Assembly (NCBI RefSeq): GCF_023278565.1
Contig: NC_064675.1
Span: 2,604,001 to 2,668,000, forward strand
From: Colletotrichum lupini
Lineage: Eukaryota > Ascomycota > Sordariomycetes > Glomerellales > Glomerellaceae
Direction: 5' to 3'
Length of the DNA stretch: 64,000 bases
Shown piece by piece: positions 11,080 to 22,800 of this stretch. The notes below the pieces were generated by a model. It saw nothing but the letters and a program-made list of their open reading frames with translations, did no database searches and had not been told where the DNA came from. The position numbers and the translations under genes are program-made. How positions within the stretch are numbered: the stretch's first letter is position 1; every line of letters starts with the position of its first letter.

Positions 11080-12644
11080 TCACATCCCTTGTCCCCTGAC
11101 CTCGCTCACAACACTCGTTTTGCTCGTCACCAAAATCCCAACCTCGGAGCCCGAAGCATCGTCCCCTCTCCCCTTGAAGTCCCTCGCCACGCTATCCTCC
11201 GACGGATTCCCGCTGGCCGCCATTACAGCCACGTTATGCCTCTTCTCTCGCAACCTATCCAGCTCCAAATCGTCATCATCGTCGCTGTGTGTCGAGTGCA
11301 TCTGACTAAACCTCCCTCCCCCGCCTCTAGAAAGTTTCGACCCGAGAAGCCCGGATTGGCCAATCGTCTGGAGGGTGTTCGGCTTGGCAGAGCCCGCCCC
11401 TGCCCCGCCGGATCTCGTTGTGGCACCGCGTGTGCCGCGTAGGGACCAGAAGCGGCCGACGGTGGCATCGAAGATCGGTTTCAGGAGGGGGCTGCTCGAG
11501 ACTATGATGGCGACGCCGGGCTCGAGAGTTCCCATCAGCACGACGCCGACCTGGGAGTATGTCACGTCCGTGAAGTCCATTGTCAAGACGTTCTTTAATC
11601 GTAGGGCGGCGAAGATCATGGTCCTGGAGAAATTCGTACAGGCCACGGTCAGTTATCCATATAATGGCACAACAATGTGAGGGCGAGATGAAGAAGCTGG
11701 GGATTCCCTTACAGAGCGCCTGCGCCAAAGATGACGTACAAAGCCACCTTGTGCGGCCACCGCAGTTGCAGGTTATACACCATGGGTATCGGCAGCACTA
11801 GAATGATGAGGTCCGTCGCGAGGTCAAAGTAGCCCACGGCGGCGAAGGCGGCGTTCTGGTCCCCGCACTTGCCGCCGGGCGTCGCCGGGTTCCAGTTCAT
11901 GGCCACGGGCTGGCAGATGAAGATGCCAATGAGAATGGTGAAGAGCATCCAGCAGACGCAGAGGCCCGTGGTGATGCGGGCCGCGATCTTGAAACCCTGG
12001 ACGAAGAAGACGCGCTGGAGCATGAGGGTGATGCCGATCTTGATGAAGCCGAGGCAGATGGCGAAGAGGGTTTGGACACCGTATGCGGCCTGTTTTATCC
12101 CCGAGAGGCGTGTTGTTAGTTGAGGCTCTCAGGAGAGGCAACAGAAAAGAAATCAGGGGCAACACGGGGATATCTTTGCAGGCTGACCTTTGACATGCGT
12201 TCGACGTGATATGGCTGGAGGGTCAAGTAGTGATGCCCAGTTCCTCCGAGATAGACCACTAGAATCACCTTTTAGTATAGTTCAGCTCTGCAAGACTTTG
12301 TGGTCCAACTCACTAACAAAATTGCAGGCCACTAGCCCATAGAAGGCGATCTACTATGTTGTCAATACACCTGAAATACGACTTGCCACCACGTCGTGTC
12401 CTACCAGAGCAACAACAGTCAAGAAATCCTCAATGGTAAATGACTGTCCCTTCTTCCGCCGACTGTATAACCGCATACCCGTCCATAGTGTTGTGGCAAA
12501 CGTCAGTAGCACATTGACGACGACAATGGGAACCGCTCTGTCGGAAAGGGGCACGATCTCGGTCTGGATAACATCCTCTGGTTGTACGGTAGCGTTTGTC
12601 GGTACGGCTAGACGAGCAAACAGCGCACCGCTGATTCTCATCAT
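11080..12644 (-). CDS. Fungal rhodopsin-domain integral membrane protein
   Basis: Five exons (12644..12405, 12350..12314, 12258..12188, 12089..11713, 11623..11080) join in phase to 422 residues. The protein shows about seven hydrophobic segments, including VVNVLLTFATTLW, IAFYGLVACNFV, FAICLGFIKIGITLML, GLCVCWMLFTILIGIF and LATDLIILVLPIPMVYNLQL. It also has the family's Gly/Cys-rich extracellular loop (WNPATPGGKC). After the last helix comes a ~120-residue hydrophilic tail with an Asp run. This is the 'rhodopsin domain' family common in Pezizomycotina, related to the membrane core of PTH11-like receptors; no CFEM domain precedes it. Function is unknown in most members. The start is the first of two adjacent Met codons at 12644. 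Confidence 0.83.
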
Positions 12645-14145
12645 GGATTCGTGTCGGGTGTCGTCTCGCACGACGGGGCGAATATGGTGGCTGGAGATCT
12701 AGTCTTCAACTAATACCGCAGACGCCGCACCAGACGGAACGGGGGAGCCTTATGGCTTAACATATCCGTCAACCTCCTTTCCGCAACGGCACAGCGAGTG
12801 ATCCACATTCTTCAAGCGAACAGAACATATGCATGATCGAGTCAAGACACAGGTTCTAGCCGTACGAAGGGGTGAAAAAAAAAGCAAAGACCTACTTGAC
12901 AGGGGCGTCCAACAGGCCTCGTCTTGGGCACCCCCGAAACCAACCCAGGTTATGGCCATGGCTCACCGGCCGATGGGCCATGCGGGAGGCGGGCGCACTG
13001 GGATCCCGCGTGGCAATGATGAGATATCACAAATTCATGATAACGCAAGAGGTCTACCATGTAGACGGGGCGCGAAGATTCCCACATGGTGATACGATTT
13101 TGCGATACAAAGATCGAGAGTCTCTCGGACTTCCTGTGCTTGCACTCTGCATGAAGCTGGGATATTGAAATAGGGCCCGCTCCAAAAGTGCTATGGGGCC
13201 GCGCTAATCCAGGTGAAGAAGACGGCTATGTCGAGTTATCTCAAACCAACGAGACTACGTTTGGAGAACAAGCATAACAGACGTCAGTTCTGTCTGTCCG
13301 CTGACGAAGTCGGAATATGCTTACGGCTTCCATAGAGTTGCAGTACTCCGTAGACCCATTGCATATCGTAAACTCAGTTTACATCGATCGACCAGCCAAG
13401 TCCCATCATCACATCAACCCTATCCGCGGACCGCGTCGTAGGGAACAGGGGATGACGGACCGCAGAACAAGTCGTCTCTGCATTCGGTAACCTGGTCCGA
13501 AAGGAACCCCACAACTCCGGATCCTTGAACATCCAACACCACTCAATCGACTGATGAGCCCACTCAGAGGCCTCTGTCAACTAGTCAGGAACCTGGTCAG
13601 AGGATAACGACAGAGCTTGGCCCGGAAAGGTTCCCCGTGGAGGAGGAATATTGGTGGATCCCCTTCAACGGGAGGGCAATGGGGGAGAACCTCTTGATCT
13701 GTCGATGCCGCTCACCCGCCGTACCCGAGCCACCTTCTGGCCCTGGCCCTTGTTTTTCTTGCGATATCGAAATATACAAAATTGCGCCGAGTTCCACATG
13801 GCAAAAGTCTCCGCAACGGCCGCAGAACGGAGCCTCGGAGGACGATGCTGACGGGCGATGTGTGCGTGATATCTCCCGATGCGTCTGCTCTTAAAAGAGA
13901 AGCGGCTGCGGCGTCTGTCCGGTTCGAGTGTGTGAGGTCTTCTCTCTTCGTCCCTCTACTACGCCCGATTCTCTCTGCATTGCATTCTGCAACGGCTCGT
14001 CACACACTCTGCAGTCCCAGCCTCCCGGTTCCCGATCTGCAGCATCAATCACAACTTGCGCCAAGTTTTCCCTTTTCAGAATCTCTGCGTCGAATCCTGT
14101 TTTACGTGCCGCTGCCCTGCATAACGACACACAAATCAGGAAATC
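12645..14145. promoter_or_regulatory. Divergent promoter region, rhodopsin-domain protein / GMC oxidoreductase
   Basis: 1.5 kb between two divergent starts. It contains one exact TACTCCGTA at 13344-13352 and a pyrimidine-rich leader just before the GMC start. A minus-strand open stretch at 13374-13580 reads somewhat protein-like (three Trp within nine residues), but it lacks an ATG at its head and is not called. Confidence 0.5.
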
Positions 14146-15952
14146 ATGCTGCCAACCGACGTCTGGGACTACATTGTCGTCGGAGGCGGCCTCGCCGGCT
14201 CCGTCGTCTCGAGCCGACTGTTGGCGCTTAACAACACGGCCAAGATTCTCGTCATCGAGGCCGGTTCCAGTGCTGCTGGCCGGACGGACATTCTCTACGT
14301 CAACTCGACCAACCTGATCGCGGGGGACTTTGACTGGAACTACTACTCCACGCCGCAATCTCAGCTCAACGGCCGCACGATTCAGAGCGCTGCTGGGAAG
14401 GGTCTCGGCGGCGGCTCCCTCATCAACACATGTAAGTCAACTCCCCAAAGTTTGTTCTGTGGTAAAAAAGTGCATCCGAAAATACTGACCCCTTGTTGAG
14501 GTGGATGGATGCGTGGTGCCCGCGTCGACTATGACGAGTGGGCCGAACTGGCCAACGATTCCCGTTGGAGCTACGACAGCCAGCTGCCGTTCTTCAAGCG
14601 GTCCGAGGCCTACTGGACCGACGTCAACGCCGACGAGCATGGGTACGACGGACCCCTCAAGGTCGAGGTACCCTCGGTCACGGGCCGCGTCTACCCCCTC
14701 AGAGACGCCGTCTACGCCTCGTACGAGTCCGTCGGCGTCAAGGCTCTCCTGGGCCTGGACGCCAATGCCGGACAGAACCTCGGCTTTGGCGAGATTGCAG
14801 AGAACCGCCGCAACGGCGTCCGTCAGATCGCGTCAGAGTACTACCCCCTCGACGGCGTCACGGTCATGACAGACACGCTCGTCGAGAAGATACTCCTCCG
14901 CAATGACAACAGCTCAAGCACCGGTACCCTTGTCGCCACCGGCGTCCGCCTCGCCAACGGCACGGAGATCCTCGGCAAGGAGGTCATCGCCGCCGCCGGC
15001 GCCTACCGTACGCCGCAGCTCCTGATGCTATCCGGCATCGGCCCGTCCGACGAACTCGCCAAGCACGACATCGAAACTAAGCTCGACGCGCCCGAGGTCG
15101 GCAAAAACTTTGCCGACCACCCCTTCTTCACCTACAACTGGCGCCTCTCCCCGCAGTACCGCAACTCGACCGTCGACTCAGGCAACACCCTCTTCTTCCA
15201 GCCGCAGTACGGCCTCGGCCAGCCCAACAACTTTGTCGCCTCCTTTGGCGTGGAAGACAAGGACGGCCTCATCGCCGCCATCACCAAAGAAGAGGGCGCC
15301 GCACCCGACCCGGCGACGCACCCGCTCCTCAAGAACGAGCGCACCCTCATGGAGGGGTTCGTGCTCTACGTCAACACGAACCCGGCGCTCCCTTCCAACA
15401 GCACCTACCTCACGACCGCCAACGTCGGCCTGCACCCCACGAGCCGTGGCTCCGTGACGCTCGCCTCCGCGGACCCGAGTGAAGCCCCGCTCATCGACCC
15501 CAACTTCTTCGCTTCCGAGGTTGACCGGTTCGTGTGGCGCGACTCGATCCGCCGAATGACGCGGATGATGATTGGCGGCGAGTCGCCTCTGAGCCAGGGG
15601 ATCGTCGAGGCTGAGGCGCCGGCGGAAGGCCTGAAGGCGTTTACGCTTGAGTCAACGGACGAGGAAATCGAGGAGCGCATCCGTGCTTCCGTCATGTAAG
15701 TGAACTACCTGACCTTTGGATGTGCTACACTTCCCAGCCCTCGAAACTAACAGGTTATCTTCTAGCGGCACGTACCACCCGATGGGCACATGCGCCATGG
15801 GCAAAGTCGTAGACAGCGATCTGCGCGTCAAGGGTGTCAGCAACCTCCGTGTCGTGGACGCTTCCGTGTTCCCGACAATCATCACGGCTCACATCCAGGC
15901 CGCGGTGTACGCCCTCGCCGAGCAGGCTGCCGAGATCATTGCTTCGTCATAG
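14146..15952 (+). CDS. GMC-family FAD oxidoreductase
   Basis: Three exons (14146..14431, 14501..15695, 15766..15952) give 555 residues. The N-terminus carries the ADP-binding fold ([12 protein letters not shown]) with the acidic end of its second strand (VIEAGSS). The GMC signature follows at [12 protein letters not shown]. The C-terminus has the catalytic His in [11 protein letters not shown] and the second active-site His in [12 protein letters not shown]. Family members oxidise alcohols or sugars with FAD (choline, aryl-alcohol and glucose oxidase/dehydrogenase types); substrate cannot be read from sequence. No signal peptide precedes the FAD motif, and an in-frame TAA eight codons upstream rules out a longer simple N-terminus, so this looks like an intracellular enzyme. 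It has several Asn-X-Ser/Thr sites. Confidence 0.92.
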
Positions 15953-16670
15953 GTTAAAGGACTCTCGTTTCTAACGTTGACGAAATTATGCATGAAAATG
16001 AGAGAGGAGGCTCTATGAGTGATGTACGGATACATACTAGTAGATAATGCTTAATTAATGAAGATGTAAGGCACTTATGCCGCTAAAACCGTGCCGTGCC
16101 GTGTCTCCGATCCCACTTTCGGCCCGGAACTGGGCTGATTTAGGTGCTCCCCCAAAACTCCGTAGAGGTATGTCTAACTGTAGCAATTTCCGAACCGGAA
16201 ACTCAGAATAGAAACAAGTCTGAAATGAGAATCAAGGACTGCGATTGCAGGCAACAGTGGAAACGAAAAGGTTTCGTCAAAAAAACAAGACCAGTGTGAT
16301 GGCTTACATGAAGTTAGGCAGGTCGAATCCTCCAGTGTCCTCTTTCCCCCCACCTCGCATCCGCATCTGAGACCATCGAGCATCGACCTGTGGCATGCTA
16401 GCTGCCTAAGTCTCAGCCATCTCGCCATAAATTGGGGACGCTCATCACCTCCCACTTGCAACATCCAAATCGATACCAATTTGTACTCCATTAGCGATTA
16501 CCTTCTTGGGAGAATATAAGAAGAGAAGAGAAAAGAAAAACACGATACGCAAGCAGCCCAAACTACCAAGGAACCCTCAAGCCCAACTCACCAGTCAGAA
16601 AGACCGACGCCCGCCAACATCCCAACCCACAACATCTCGGACACCATCTCAGTCACAGCCGACGAACGAT
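15953..16670. other. Intergenic, promoter of the cyclotransferase-like gene
   Basis: 718 bases between two plus-strand genes. It holds a 14-mer (AAACTCCGTAGAGG, 16155-16168) repeated exactly at 30951-30964, and an A-rich leader just before the next start. No gene is supported. Confidence 0.5.
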
Positions 16671-17348
16671 ATGGTCTCACCGGACCCCCCTCGCCTCTAC
16701 TTCGCCTACGGCTCCAACCTCTCCCCAACCCAAATGTCCCTCCGCTGCCCCGCCTCCACACCCCTCGGCCTAGCCCACCTCCCAGATCACACATTCATCA
16801 TAAACGCCCGCCGCTACGCCAACGTCGTCCCCAACGGCCCCGTAAATCCCGCGTACCTCGCCGATGCCGACGCCGCCGCCGCACCGACCACGGACCCGGC
16901 CTCGGCTTCCGCGCCTGCTGCACCCTCGGCTCCGCCCTCAGCGGCTCCAGGCGTCTACGGCGTCCTCTACGCCCTCCCGCCCCAAGACGAAGCAACCCTC
17001 GACAGGTGCGAAGGCGTGCCCAACGCCTACCAAAAACAAGACCTCGCCGTCAGCATCGCGAACCTCGCCTCCAAAGGCATCGGCGCCGCTTCTGCCGCCG
17101 CCGGTCTCGCACCGGGCAGCAACGTCACGGCACTGGTCTACGTCGACACCGAGAGGACGGAACCCTCGACGCCGCGGGCCGAGTACGTCGACCGGATGAA
17201 CCGCGGCGTCGACGAGGCGACGGAGAGGTTCGGGTTGCCGCGGGGGTATGTCGATGACGTGATTCGGGGTTATATCCCGGCTGCTGCTGCTGCTTCTTCG
17301 GAAGAGGATACCAAGACCATCAAGGACCCGTTTCTCGAAATTTCTTGA
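16671..17348 (+). CDS. Gamma-glutamylcyclotransferase-like protein
   Basis: Intronless, 225 residues from the ATG at 16671. The N-terminal LYFAYGSNLSP is the substrate-binding loop of the GGCT/AIG2-like fold. The mid-protein GVYGVLYALP strand and the acidic DEATLDRCEG segment hold the likely catalytic Glu, and a C-terminal helix ends in GYVDDVIRGYIP. Enzymes of this family release 5-oxoproline from gamma-glutamyl peptides, in glutathione turnover. Between the first and second halves (about residues 64-96) sits an Ala/Pro/Ser-rich insertion, a probable disordered loop absent from compact members. The frame is open upstream to 16506 but with no ATG, so 16671 is the start. Confidence 0.82.
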   Translation: MVSPDPPRLYFAYGSNLSPTQMSLRCPASTPLGLAHLPDHTFIINARRYANVVPNGPVNPAYLADADAAAAPTTDPASASAPAAPSAPPSAAPGVYGVLYALPPQDEATLDRCEGVPNAYQKQDLAVSIANLASKGIGAASAAAGLAPGSNVTALVYVDTERTEPSTPRAEYVDRMNRGVDEATERFGLPRGYVDDVIRGYIPAAAAASSEEDTKTIKDPFLEIS

Positions 17349-18445
17349 GTTTCTTAAGCATTCGTCCTGCTCTGGGATCAGACGGCGCCAAAAAGCACGA
17401 TCTCCCGTACAGCCTGCCCAAGAAAACTTGAATAGAGCGCTGGGCTTCACGATCCGACTCTCGCGAGCGGTATTTCGATCCCCTCGAAGCACTTGCATCC
17501 TACCCATCGTCATTCCCAAACTATACACCCAAGCCGAGGAACTCCCCCTTTCCCCTTCCTACCATTCTCATCATACCTCAGCACCTCAGAAACAGGCAAT
17601 CGTAAGAGAGAGGAAGACCGACCAACCGCATAATCCCGTCGCCAAAACCCCCCAGGAGACACTCCAAAACCTCTTGGCATAGTCAAGAAACGCCTTGGCA
17701 AAAGCCCAACTAGGAAACGGGGGTAGCCCGCCCCCTTTTCAAGCTTCTCCCCAAGAAGCGTGTGATGAGTACTGTTGTCCCTTTCTTTTTGTCAGGGGCC
17801 AGGCCAGGAGGTTGCGTACAGGCCTACAGCAGCAATTGGAAACCGGACAGTCGGTATTCCGTGGTAAGAAAAGACTTCTTTTTTTAGAACCTAAATGAGA
17901 CACACACACGCAGGGAGAGAGAGAGAGACATCAGATGAAGAGGAATGGTCCGAATGGAGCACGTGGTTGGTGCACAGTCCATGGAATGGAAGCGATTGGT
18001 ACAACTGGTTAGAGCAGCTGAATATCACTAGATACGGGATCACGACATGAGAATGGTTTCATTGAATGCGATGAAAAGTGATGAAGAATCAGCCAATACT
18101 ATCATTGGCGAAGTTTCTGGCTCTAGGTATCTCTTTGTAGGTTATCGCTCTACTCAACAGCTTCAGGCTGTTCGGCCGTCTCTTTCGTATCCTGCTCTCC
18201 TCTCTCTGCCTACCTCCTCCAAAAGGAATGAGTGCTGTCTTGTTGAATGCACATCCGAAAAAACGCCTTGCTCGATGCAGGTACATCAGCCATAAATCTT
18301 GAACATCTTGTGTAGAACATGAGAACCCCCAAAAACGCCCTCGCAATGCAATGCTATGAAGAAGCCAAAAATCGACCGTTTGAAACATTAAGCTCCCCCG
18401 AAACCCATTCCAACAGAATGCGGCGTGTTTGTTGTTTTTGGTGAT
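17349..18445. other. Convergent intergenic region
   Basis: 1.1 kb between the 3' ends of two convergent genes. It has a short AC/GA-rich stretch near 17897-17930 and otherwise nothing supported. An A-box-like string near 18007 lacks a matching B box, so no tRNA is called. Confidence 0.4.
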
Positions 18446-19898
18446 TTAGAAAAGGTAGAGCGAGAACCCAGTCGCAAAGGCAATGGACCCCGCAAAGATG
18501 GACGCCGCCAGTGGCGCCAACGACGGCGCGGCATTCTTTCCTCCACGGACGATGCCGTCCGTGGCGGACACGGGGCTCGCGACGGCGACGGCAGACGGCA
18601 CGGCGCTGCTGCCCTTGCCAATCTCGAGAACATTCGTGCTCGTGGCGTTGAACTTGGTCTGCGCCAACGAGACCTCGTTGTTGTCAATGTCGTAGACCAC
18701 GTACGCCGAGCGCAGGAACGTGTCGCCGAGGACGTTTGTGCCGTCGCCGGCGGGCGCGATGCCAAAGAGGCAGGCCTCGACGCCGTTGGAGAAGGACGTG
18801 CGCTTGCCGGTGATGGCGACGAGGTCGAGCACGAGCTCGTCGATGGGTACCGTGATGGGCTGGCCCGAGAAGGTGAAGGTCATGTTGGAGCCCGAGTTGG
18901 CCGTGGAGCAGGGGATGAAGGCGACGCCCTCTTCTTGCTGGTAGACGGCGCCCACCATGGAGTAGATTGTCGTGGTCATGTCGTCGGGGAGGTACGTGAG
19001 ACTGGAACCCGAGTCGAGCAGGACGGCCAGGGCCATGTTTTCGTCCAACGTCTTTGAGCCGAGCGTCACCTTTGTCAGGGTGATGAGGAACTCGGCGTAG
19101 CTGCCAGACTCCTTCTGGATGGGTACGGTCTTGAGCTCGCCTTCGAAACGCTCCGTGTCGACTCCGCCGAAAAGAATGTTTCCCTGGCTCGCGTCCAGAT
19201 CATTCAGCCACAAGCTGAAGGCGCTGGATTGGATGAGGCCCTGAGAGACCATCTTGGCGGGCAGGTTGTCGTAGGAGGCCAAACCGGCACGCCCAACCTG
19301 CACTTCGTTGACCTTGTATCCGACTCCTAGGATGCCTTGCGCGGATGAACTCGTGTAGCCGACACCGAACTGGAAGTCGGTCAAAGTAGATCCGCCAATG
19401 GTGAACTTATCCGTCACGTAATCTCCAGTCGCTCCCGAGCCGTCGACATAACTAATGTTGAACCAGCTTCCGACGTAGTTGTAGGTTGACGAATCGTTGG
19501 CCGAGTAGGTACCGGACACGGAGCATGGCGTGCCTTGACCTTTGCAAAGAGCCGAACTTGCAGTGTTAACCCAGAGATCACTACTCCCGGTGTCGAGGTG
19601 AAGTCGCATAGGCTGTGCTGGTGTTCCGAGAGAGCCGTTCACAAAATACAAAGTTTCCTTGGAAGTGTTAGAGATAGTACCGAAAAGACATCGTTTGTAG
19701 ACCTACCAAATTGTCCAAAGTCGCTTGCACTGAACCTCTCTTCCTCAACATGTCCCTCTTGTTGCGTGTGTACGGTATTGTCGCGCGGTGCAGGTCCAAT
19801 CCAACCACCCTTGGTGCGCTGCTTTCGCTCTTCCTGAGTACGAGTCCCTCCGTGGGTAGTAGTGAAGCCGCGAGGGCAATTAATGTTGTTGACTTCAT
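18446..19898 (-). CDS. Pepsin-type aspartic protease, probably GPI-anchored
   Basis: Two exons (19898..19707 and 19657..18446) give 467 residues. Residues 1-18 are a signal peptide. A propeptide follows with dibasic KR sites (KRD, RKRG) suited to Kex2-type processing. The two catalytic aspartates sit in LDTGSSDLWV and LLDSGSSLTYLP, and the tail includes GDTFLRSAYVVYD. The C-terminus has a Ser/Ala/Pro stretch, small residues and a final hydrophobic segment, as in a GPI-addition signal. This is the yapsin/opsB-like class, so it likely acts at the plasma membrane or wall, cutting or shedding surface proteins. Intron 19706..19658 begins GTAGGT. The gene is divergent from the V-ATPase proteolipid gene across a 4 kb gap. 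Confidence 0.93.
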
Positions 19899-22800
19899 CT
19901 TGAGTCTGTGTTTGTGTTTGTACAGCGAATTGTACGACTCTGAATTAGATCGATATCCAAGCTGTGAGTGTCGACCGGCCGCCAAGACAAGGGTGCCGGA
20001 AGGATGTAGATATAAGAGAATGGCGTCGTGCTATGAAGTCATTGATGGCGCAACACGGACGGTAGAGAAGAAAACTAGAAGGATGAGAAAAATATAGTCG
20101 GTTGCGAAATTCCGGAGTTCGGTGAAGGCGACTACTCGCGGGGGGGAGTGGGCTCGGTATACGGCACGGTGGGGAGAGGATTCGTCACCCGTGATGGTGG
20201 CGGAGCTTGCGTTGCTGATGAAGACGAATTGGGGGCGGCGGGAGTGGTGAGCTGGCACCGGACCACCAAACCAGACTAGAGAGACAGGAAGGCGAAGGCA
20301 AAGGCCTTTTTTCGTTGCTTTCCGTTTTGCTTTCGGCGCAACGCGTAAACGTAGTGAGTGGGAAAATCCGGCGATCCGGAGGATTTAAGAAAGTGAAAGT
20401 AGACTCGGAGTGTCTAGTGGTTAATACCAACTCGTGTAGGTGGTGGTCTTTTGGATGAGTAAGTTGCAGTAGAGAGCAAAGCACGAGCAGGATAGCCCAA
20501 TGCAATGGAAGCACAGAGGAAGCCAAAAGAGCAGAAGCAGAGCCAAAAAGTGCGGTTGGACGAGAAAAGCAGGCCAAAAGATGAGATGCAAGTCTTTCTT
20601 TGTACCAAAAGTCAAACTTCTGGTCCCCCTCTGTTCTTGGAATAGAAACAGCAACAGCGCGGACCATGGGCAAGGCGGGAACTGACACTGCCAAGCGCCA
20701 CAGTCTCGTCCAAAAGGTCTCACCCAGTCGCAGACTTGACCTCGTCGTCATGCTCGGCGGGGCACTGGACGGGTTGACGGGGGGTTGCGGACAGGGTCCG
20801 GGGTTGAGCGTGTTTGGACGAGGCCGGGAGTAGCGAGTTGCTCCTCAAGAGAAACTCAGACAGAGAGAGAGAGAGACTTACAGCGTACTCCGTAGAGAGA
20901 GACCACTTGGTCACGCTTACAGCGGAAGGCTTAGAAGGGTGAGAAGGAAGGGATGTCGACGGACGGAGCAGCGAATTGGTGCAAGATGGTTGGACAAGAA
21001 AGGGGAAGGCCGAACGGTCTCCAGACTTGCCAGCCCGGGACGACCCCGGGTCAAACCCTCTCACCGACAGGGTTGGGGGTATTGGAATCACAGGTATCAC
21101 AAGTATCACAGACTCTCACGCACCAGTCACCACTGCCACTGGTAACGGGAAGGGAAGGAAGGGTAGGGAAAGGGAAGGGAGGCTAGCGAGTGGTGAGAGC
21201 CATGTCAGGCGGAGTCGAAAAAGACGCGTGGCCGTGCTTGCATCTTGCCCTTCTAAGCATCCCGTCCCCTTTATTTTGCGGTGCTCTGCCCTTTTTTCTG
21301 CAGTTTGCGTGGGCCGGTAGCCGTAGGTCCGTAGCCTGTAAGGAAAGACAACCCAGCCCCCCTTGCTCCCACATTCCCTCTCTCTCCCACAATCTACGGT
21401 AGTATGGAGAGTGAGAGTCACACTTGCACTCTGAGTACTCGGAGAAGGAAGAGCGCGCAATAGTCGTGTGAGTGTCTGCCGCACCGCGGCTGCGCAAAAG
21501 AAGAGGGCGGTGCGGGTTGCGGTTGCGGTCGTGCGGTTGCGCTGCAGCAGCTGGGCAGGGGTAAAAATGGCTGCATGTGAAACGCGAGCATCAATGTAAC
21601 CCCCGACCAACAGCGAACCCTTTTCTGTCTCAGCTAGCGGAATATCAGACACGTTGGATTCTGGAACCAACATCGCTACGGGCTCACGGAGTACCTCTCT
21701 CTACCTTGTAGGCTTCTCACCAACGCTCTGGTCAGCCAGGCGCCCTCGCTGCCACACCCGACCTACGGAAATGACTTGCGACTCGAGGCCAGCCGAGGAG
21801 GTGTTCTTCGTCGCGTTCCCTGATAAAATCAGACATCCTCTCGGTCCGAGCCAGCATGGGGTAAGACGACGAACGCAGCAAGACACAAAAAAGAACTGTA
21901 ACCTCTAAAATTGGTGATACTCGACACTCGACACCTACACCTCCTTCATACCTTTACCCTTCATCCAGGTCTCACGATACAGAACAAGTGCTAGCACCGG
22001 CAACACGATGCCGCCAGAGCCGCATCACTGATCAGTCCTCTAGAAAAGAACTCCTGCTTGCGTCTCTTGACGTCGGAGATCGTAGCATCACCAGCGCATC
22101 TTGGCTCATGGATTGCGCAACGCGCAACGCGGTGAGGAATCATCTGCTCCATAATCTTCACTTTGGTCTAGCCGACAGACCCGATCGCGTTGATGCGTTC
22201 ATCGCCACTCCGGGGATCCGGAAGAGCCTGTCCATCGAGCCTTGCCTTGCCTTGCCTGAGGCTCGAATCGTCAATCAGTCTCCCATGACGGTGTAATAAG
22301 GCAATGGCGGGAACGGGATCTCGAAAGGGAACGTAAATGAGCTAAAAAGGAAGTGCCCGTCATCCAACCACATGCGCTTCGCCGCTTCGTCCAAACGCTC
22401 CCTCTTCTCCCCCCCCCCCCCCCCCCCCCCCGCGAGGGTTGAAAAGAAATGGGGGGGGGAGGGGCGTGAAAAGGGAACGAAAAAAGACAAAAAAAAAGCG
22501 GCCCCCCTCCCCCCCCCCCCCCCGCCCCCCCTTCCCCCCCCCCCCCCCCCTCCCCCCCCCCCCCCCCCCCCCCCCACTCCATACCGATGCCGAGATCCGA
22601 TGGTCCGGGATGTGGCGCGCGAGCAGCGTCCGGGCCAAGAGCACCAAGTCCCGGCGCTACTGCAAAAGGTAGGCAAGACGTCCAGGAACTCCAAGACTCC
22701 AGGAGGCCGAAAGAAAATGAGGGATGACGAGGCCACCACGGGTCCGTCGGCCTCTCCAATTTGTCGTATTTCTCATGATTTCGTACGAGAAGTGGATTTG

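Noticed and set aside
13374..13580. Protein-like open stretch on the minus strand
   Set aside because: It lacks an ATG at its head, is only 68 codons and has no family match; it could be a decayed exon but cannot be supported.
18000..18080. A-box-like string (ACTGGTTAGAGC) suggesting a tRNA
   Set aside because: No B box or cloverleaf follows at the right distance.
20185..20751. 188-codon minus-strand frame with an ATG
   Set aside because: Composition is irregular, no domain is seen, and it overlaps other frames of equal quality in intergenic DNA.
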